DNA of 64,000 nucleotides. Origin: Lacibacter sediminis. Lineage in GTDB: Bacteria > Bacteroidota > Bacteroidia > Chitinophagales > Chitinophagaceae. Made by a program: the position numbers and the translations under genes. Below, piece by piece: positions 60,870 to 64,000 of this stretch; positions within the stretch are counted from its first letter, which is position 1; each line of letters starts with the position of its first letter. The stretch covers positions 3,162,001 to 3,226,000 of the forward strand of contig NZ_CP060007.1 of NCBI RefSeq assembly GCF_014168535.1. The letters are read 5' to 3'. Under the pieces are notes generated by a model. It did no database searches. It saw only the letters and a program-made list of their open reading frames with translations, and was not told the DNA's origin.

Positions 60870-61379
60870 TTATACTTGCTGGGTTACATACAACTCTTTC
60901 CATGCTGATTCAGTTGAAGTTGAAAAAACAAGATCAACCGATGCATTGGTCAATTGCCAGCTGCCTTCAGCAATTTCCGCTTCAAATTCATTTACATCCC
61001 AACCACAATAACCAATATAAAGCCTTACATCAGCAACAGGTAATTCCCTACTGTTCAATAATTGTACAGCTTTTTTAAAATCGCCTCCCATGTGTACATT
61101 GTTTGCAACCTGTTGCCCATCTGCAATAAGATCGGGTCTGCAATGCATAAAGTAAAGCATATCCGTTTGTACCGGACCTCCTGCATACAAAGGAACAGGA
61201 ATAGAATGTTTAAATTCTTCCAACTCATTAAATTTCCTTGGAAACAGTTGATTGAATACATAACCGATCGTTCCTTTTTCGTTGTGCTCAGTAATGACGA
61301 TCGCCACTTTTTCAAACTTAGTGTCATTCAGCAAATCGGTACTGATGATGATATTGCCCGGTTGTAAGTTCATGATCAT
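60870..61379 (-). CDS. YqgE/AlgH-family protein
   Basis: 169 residues. Family marks are LQPGNIIISTDLLNDTKFEK, GTIGYVFNQLFPR, VPLYAGGPVQTDMLYFMHCR and DVRLYIGYCGWDVNEFEAEI with ELPVAD. The second ATG (two codons in) is an alternative start. The function of the family is unsettled; some members affect exopolysaccharide or alginate regulation. It heads a possible four-gene minus-strand run with the small unknown gene, the Crp-family regulator and the hydrolase. Confidence 0.92.
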   Translation of the reverse strand: MIMNLQPGNIIISTDLLNDTKFEKVAIVITEHNEKGTIGYVFNQLFPRKFNELEEFKHSIPVPLYAGGPVQTDMLYFMHCRPDLIADGQQVANNVHMGGDFKKAVQLLNSRELPVADVRLYIGYCGWDVNEFEAEIAEGSWQLTNASVDLVFSTSTESAWKELYVTQQV

Positions 61380-61437
61380 GTTTTAACAGCAAACAAGGTA
61401 ATTAAGAAACAATAAGAATAGCAATGACGGAAAGCAG

Positions 61438-62484
61438 TTAATCTTTATAGAGTATCTCCGAAATACCCTGTGCAATAACACCTGCGTTCGTATGATCTGA
61501 ATTGGTGAGAATGATGACTGCTGTTCTATCAGAAGGAAAACGATAATAAATACTCCGAAAACCCGGCAATGATCCGCCATGATTCACCAATAAACGACTT
61601 TTAAAATCTGTTACATTCCAACCATAGCCATAATACACAACCTTAGGACTGATAACACCGGTTTTAACAGTATCCGTCCACATTTGCTGCCAGTTTTCTT
61701 TTGATAAGAGCTTGGCATCCTGCATCAGTATTTCCCATTTCAACATATCGGTGATACTTGAAATGAAAGCACCACTAGGCCGAAAGGCGATATAGTCGGT
61801 TGCATTATACAAAGAATCCTTACCTGCCAGTACGTAACCATCGGCTCTTTCCGGCACGATCATCCGGGTTGAAGTAGCCTGTATGTTTAATCCCTGCTTT
61901 GAAAAAACCTCTTCCTGCATAAACTCAGGAAAAGGTTTACCACTCACCTGCCTGATGATATCTGCTAACATAAAATAACCGAGGTTGCAATATTGCCACT
62001 TGGTTCCCGTTGCAAATACCAATGGCATTTTGTAAGCTGCCTTTATCAAAACAGTATCGTGTTGTACCAGCATAGGTAGAAAAGCCGGCGATTCTCGTAC
62101 TAAGCCGGATGTATGGTTCAACAGATGACGAATAGTGATGTTACCCCATGTTGCAGGTGCGTCTTTAAAATATTTTGTAACGGTATCGGTCAGCTTAATT
62201 TTTCCTGATTGGATCAACGTCATGATACCAACAGCCACAAACTGTTTACTCAGCGATCCTATTTTGTACACGGTTTTTTGTGAAGCAGGTATCTTATGTT
62301 CTACGTTCGCCAGACCATATCCTTTGGCCAGCACGATTTTACCATTCACGATAATACCAATACTCAGTCCGGTGATCATTTGATCCTGTACTTGTTTTGA
62401 AACAAACCTGTCGATCTCATCAAGTTGTTGCGCATTTAAAGCCAGTGAACCAAGCAGAAGAATAAAGCAAAGAAATGATCTCAT
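61438..62484 (-). CDS. Class C beta-lactamase-like serine hydrolase
   Basis: 348 residues with a signal peptide (cleavage near ALNAQQ). The active-site motif SxxK is Ser77-Leu-Ser-Lys80 (KIGSLSKQF), the Tyr motif is YCNLGY (Y-x-N) and the C-terminal HG-type triad region is LLVNHGGSLPGFRSIYYRFP. Such enzymes are mostly D-amino-acid peptidases or esterases, not antibiotic-degrading. It would act in the periplasm on cell-wall or ester substrates. It stands alone with about 60 bases to AlgH. Confidence 0.92.
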   Translation of the reverse strand: MRSFLCFILLLGSLALNAQQLDEIDRFVSKQVQDQMITGLSIGIIVNGKIVLAKGYGLANVEHKIPASQKTVYKIGSLSKQFVAVGIMTLIQSGKIKLTDTVTKYFKDAPATWGNITIRHLLNHTSGLVRESPAFLPMLVQHDTVLIKAAYKMPLVFATGTKWQYCNLGYFMLADIIRQVSGKPFPEFMQEEVFSKQGLNIQATSTRMIVPERADGYVLAGKDSLYNATDYIAFRPSGAFISSITDMLKWEILMQDAKLLSKENWQQMWTDTVKTGVISPKVVYYGYGWNVTDFKSRLLVNHGGSLPGFRSIYYRFPSDRTAVIILTNSDHTNAGVIAQGISEILYKD

Positions 62485-62637
62485 GATAAGTAAGATTTTA
62501 TTGAACCGATGTAGCAGCGGTACTAAAATTGAAGATACTGATATCAGGGGAAGTACAATTCTACAGTCAGATCATAACATACAGAACTGCTGCTTAACTT
62601 TAGAAAGGTTCAATAAAGTTGATATAAAAGAAAATAA

Positions 62638-62970
62638 TTAAAACCAGAAACCAAACTTTCTTAGGAAAGGCTCTTTCGTATGAAGTTTCTTCGACACTGA
62701 TCTGGTATAATGACGTAATATTTTTATTGAAGCAGGGAGCACGCTTGCTACAGCCGCATTTTGTTCCGGAATTTCATTCAACTGTGTAATACAATTATCT
62801 AACCTTTCAGCAAACGTAGCATATAAAGGATCTTCCTGAAGCTGATTGATCAGATAAACAGCATAAGAAAGCGTATCACTGATTACATGGTGAGGGCTGT
62901 TGCTCAACGGCATGTCTGCAAGAAATTCAGTTACTTGTTTCAGCTCTTCTAATATGTAAACCTTATCCAT
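62638..62970 (-). CDS. Small conserved protein of unknown function
   Basis: 110 residues. No family is recognised. It is helical (EELKQVTEFLADMPLSNSPH, TLSYAVYLINQLQEDPLYAT, LDNCITQLNEIPEQNAAVAS), cytoplasmic by composition, and ends in a basic FLRKFGFWF. Its neighbours give no hint of role. The ATG and the codon use look ordinary for the window. Confidence 0.6.
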   Translation of the reverse strand: MDKVYILEELKQVTEFLADMPLSNSPHHVISDTLSYAVYLINQLQEDPLYATFAERLDNCITQLNEIPEQNAAVASVLPASIKILRHYTRSVSKKLHTKEPFLRKFGFWF

Positions 62971-63582
62971 GAAATACTGATTTGTAGTTATAATAAAATT
63001 ATAAACGATAGATACTGTGTTTCTCAGCGATGTTCTGTCAATTGGATAAAGGAAAGATTCGATCAGTTATGGTGTTTCTACAGGAGGTTGCGCTTTTCAG
63101 ACGGCTGAGGCGTTTTAGCACCGGATTCTTCAAGAGAAAAAGGATACTGCGATTTGAGTGGGCATGTAAAATACAACTTTCAGCCAGCGAATGTAATTTT
63201 TTGACACATTAATTTTGTTAACTAAACAGCGTTCGTAATTGCTTCGTACAGGAAGGTTTGCTGCAAAAAGATGCACGTTCACCACTATATCTTATCAACA
63301 CTATTGAAGGAAAGCGAGTAACACATCATAATATTATAAAATCTATACCAGGCAAGGCTTTCACGCACTGCGATACCACGCTGCGATCCAAAGTTCAAAA
63401 AACAGAAATGCGGCCGGACGAAACAGCTCCGAAGGTGAAAGCAGGGATTGTGAAAAGCGCTTCAACTGCCATTTCACACAGTTTACCTGCCCAATTCAAC
63501 TATTTACTCATTTATTTTAGACAGCATTTCTACGTTACTCTATTTTCACGCTGCATTTAACTGTGATCATTTTATTAGCGAA
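62971..63582. other. Long spacer without a credible gene
   Basis: These 612 bases contain only short open frames with no family features and no good start context. One at 63258-63560 is open for 100 codons but has an irregular composition. No hairpin, repeat or RNA signature stood out. It may be a decayed gene or hold an unrecognised RNA. Confidence 0.4.
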
Positions 63583-63897
63583 ATGAAAATAAGAGCTGTC
63601 ATATTATTAGTTTGTTTCTGCGGATTATTCAACGGTACAGAATTGTTCACTGATTATGTAGGGGCATTATTCACAAGCCAATCCTGCAGCAAGAAAACTG
63701 ATCAGCAATCAACCAATACCGGCAACAATGAAGAATCATGCTGCTGCAGTAATTCCGTGAGTTCCGTCTATGTAGTACAGAATGGATTCAGCTATAACCC
63801 ATCTTCAAAACCATTTTTAACCCCTGTTGCATTTGTGGTGAATCATTACCGCACATCCTATTTATCAAGTGTATGGCGTCCGCCATCAGTTGCATGA
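63583..63897 (+). CDS. Small exported Cys-rich protein
   Basis: 104 residues with a signal-like N-terminus (MKIRAVILLVCFCGLFNG). A Cys-rich polar centre (SQSCSKKTDQQSTNTGNNEE, SCCCSNSVSS) precedes FLTPVAFVVNHYRTSYLSSV and a WRPPSVA end. Short exported Cys-rich proteins of this build are often found just before metal-handling or outer-membrane receptor genes in Bacteroidota, and another exported-protein gene starts 52 bases downstream. The CCC cluster could bind a soft metal, but this is inference. Confidence 0.65.
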   Translation: MKIRAVILLVCFCGLFNGTELFTDYVGALFTSQSCSKKTDQQSTNTGNNEESCCCSNSVSSVYVVQNGFSYNPSSKPFLTPVAFVVNHYRTSYLSSVWRPPSVA

Positions 63898-63948
63898 GAT
63901 GATAGCAAAACAAACAATTTCACTACAATCAATTTAAAAAATAAAAAA

Positions 63949-64000
63949 ATGAAAAAGATATTATATATAGCTATTGCCTTTGCTTTTGTAAGCAGTGTTT
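63949..64000 (+). CDS. N-terminus of an exported protein (partial)
   Basis: Only 17 codons are in the window: MKKILYIAIAFAFVSSV, a typical signal peptide beginning, after an A-rich stretch that serves as ribosome entry in this phylum. It lies 52 bases after the Cys-rich protein gene and is likely in its operon. The product cannot be named. Confidence 0.6.
   Translation, partial: MKKILYIAIAFAFVSSV

Noticed and set aside
63258..63560. A 100-codon plus-strand open frame in the long spacer
   Set aside because: No recognisable motif, unlike the codon pattern of nearby genes, and no ribosome entry or promoter; kept only as part of the spacer description.
1..64000. CRISPR arrays, tRNA or rRNA genes, prophage or complete insertion sequences
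   Set aside because: No regularly spaced perfect repeats, no conserved rRNA/tRNA sequence and no transposase or phage structural genes were found by reading both strands.

Overview
The window is a stretch of chromosome from a Bacteroidota bacterium, most likely of the family Chitinophagaceae. The evidence is a PorP/SprF-type secretion protein, several proteins with type IX secretion sorting domains (gliding-motility-associated type B and type A tails), an OstA-like/MlaD pair, WbqC, a BlaI/M56 pair, genes with few Shine-Dalgarno sites, and promoter-like boxes of the Bacteroidota form TAnnTTTG. No rRNA, tRNA, CRISPR array, prophage or intact insertion sequence was seen. Gene order looks like ordinary chromosome with many short operons.

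Layout. 1-8.5 kb: end of an MlaD-like gene, an OstA/LptA-like gene, a NhaD Na+/H+ antiporter, two outer-membrane proteins around a fused NAD(P)H-hydrate repair enzyme, a small heat-shock protein, and an ECF sigma factor with a small membrane protein. 8.8-14.7 kb: a membrane pyrophosphatase, a DUF4382 lipoprotein, and a blaI-blaR1-like operon with a readable promoter and two operators. 14.7-20.8 kb: an export/adhesion unit (PorP/SprF, a 1462-residue PKD adhesin, WbqC). 21-24.2 kb: LEA-like lipoprotein, metal-binding domain protein, pyrE, NUDIX, VOC. 24.4-28.7 kb: RNA-handling island (RRM protein, a small possibly Sm-like protein, a conserved unknown, RhlE-type helicase, cold-shock-domain protein) with a KAS III-like enzyme inside it. 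28.7-35.3 kb: fatty-acid hydroxylase, orphan ABC ATPase, a HipA-like kinase/DUF3037/CHY-zinc-finger operon, GNAT, hydrolases, a WYL regulator and DinB. 35.3-38.5 kb: metallophosphoesterase and a base-excision-repair pair (Nth, AlkD). 38.7-47.6 kb: beta-barrel, PD40 protein, GH20 hexosaminidase with an SF1 helicase, FKBP, type B sorted protein. 47.8-64 kb: S9 peptidase, NamZ-like muramidase, cyclase, YihY, PhnA-like protein, a CHRD protein, GH16 glucanase, a Crp-family regulator, AlgH, a serine hydrolase and a Cys-rich small exported protein at the edge.

How the genes work together. Much of the content serves the cell envelope: lipid and LPS transport (MlaD, OstA), cation/pyrophosphate energetics (NhaD, pyrophosphatase), outer-membrane barrels, type IX export of adhesins, and polymer breakdown (GH20, NamZ, GH16, S9 peptidase). 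Stress and nucleic-acid upkeep form the second theme (Hsp20, ECF sigma, RNA chaperones, helicases, Nth, AlkD).

The observations most worth following are the candidate Sm-like protein beside the RRM gene, the HipA-like/DUF3037/CHY operon, the operator-flanked blaI promoter, the GC-rich palindromic element near 21.6 kb, and three stretches of word-like degenerate intergenic repeats.
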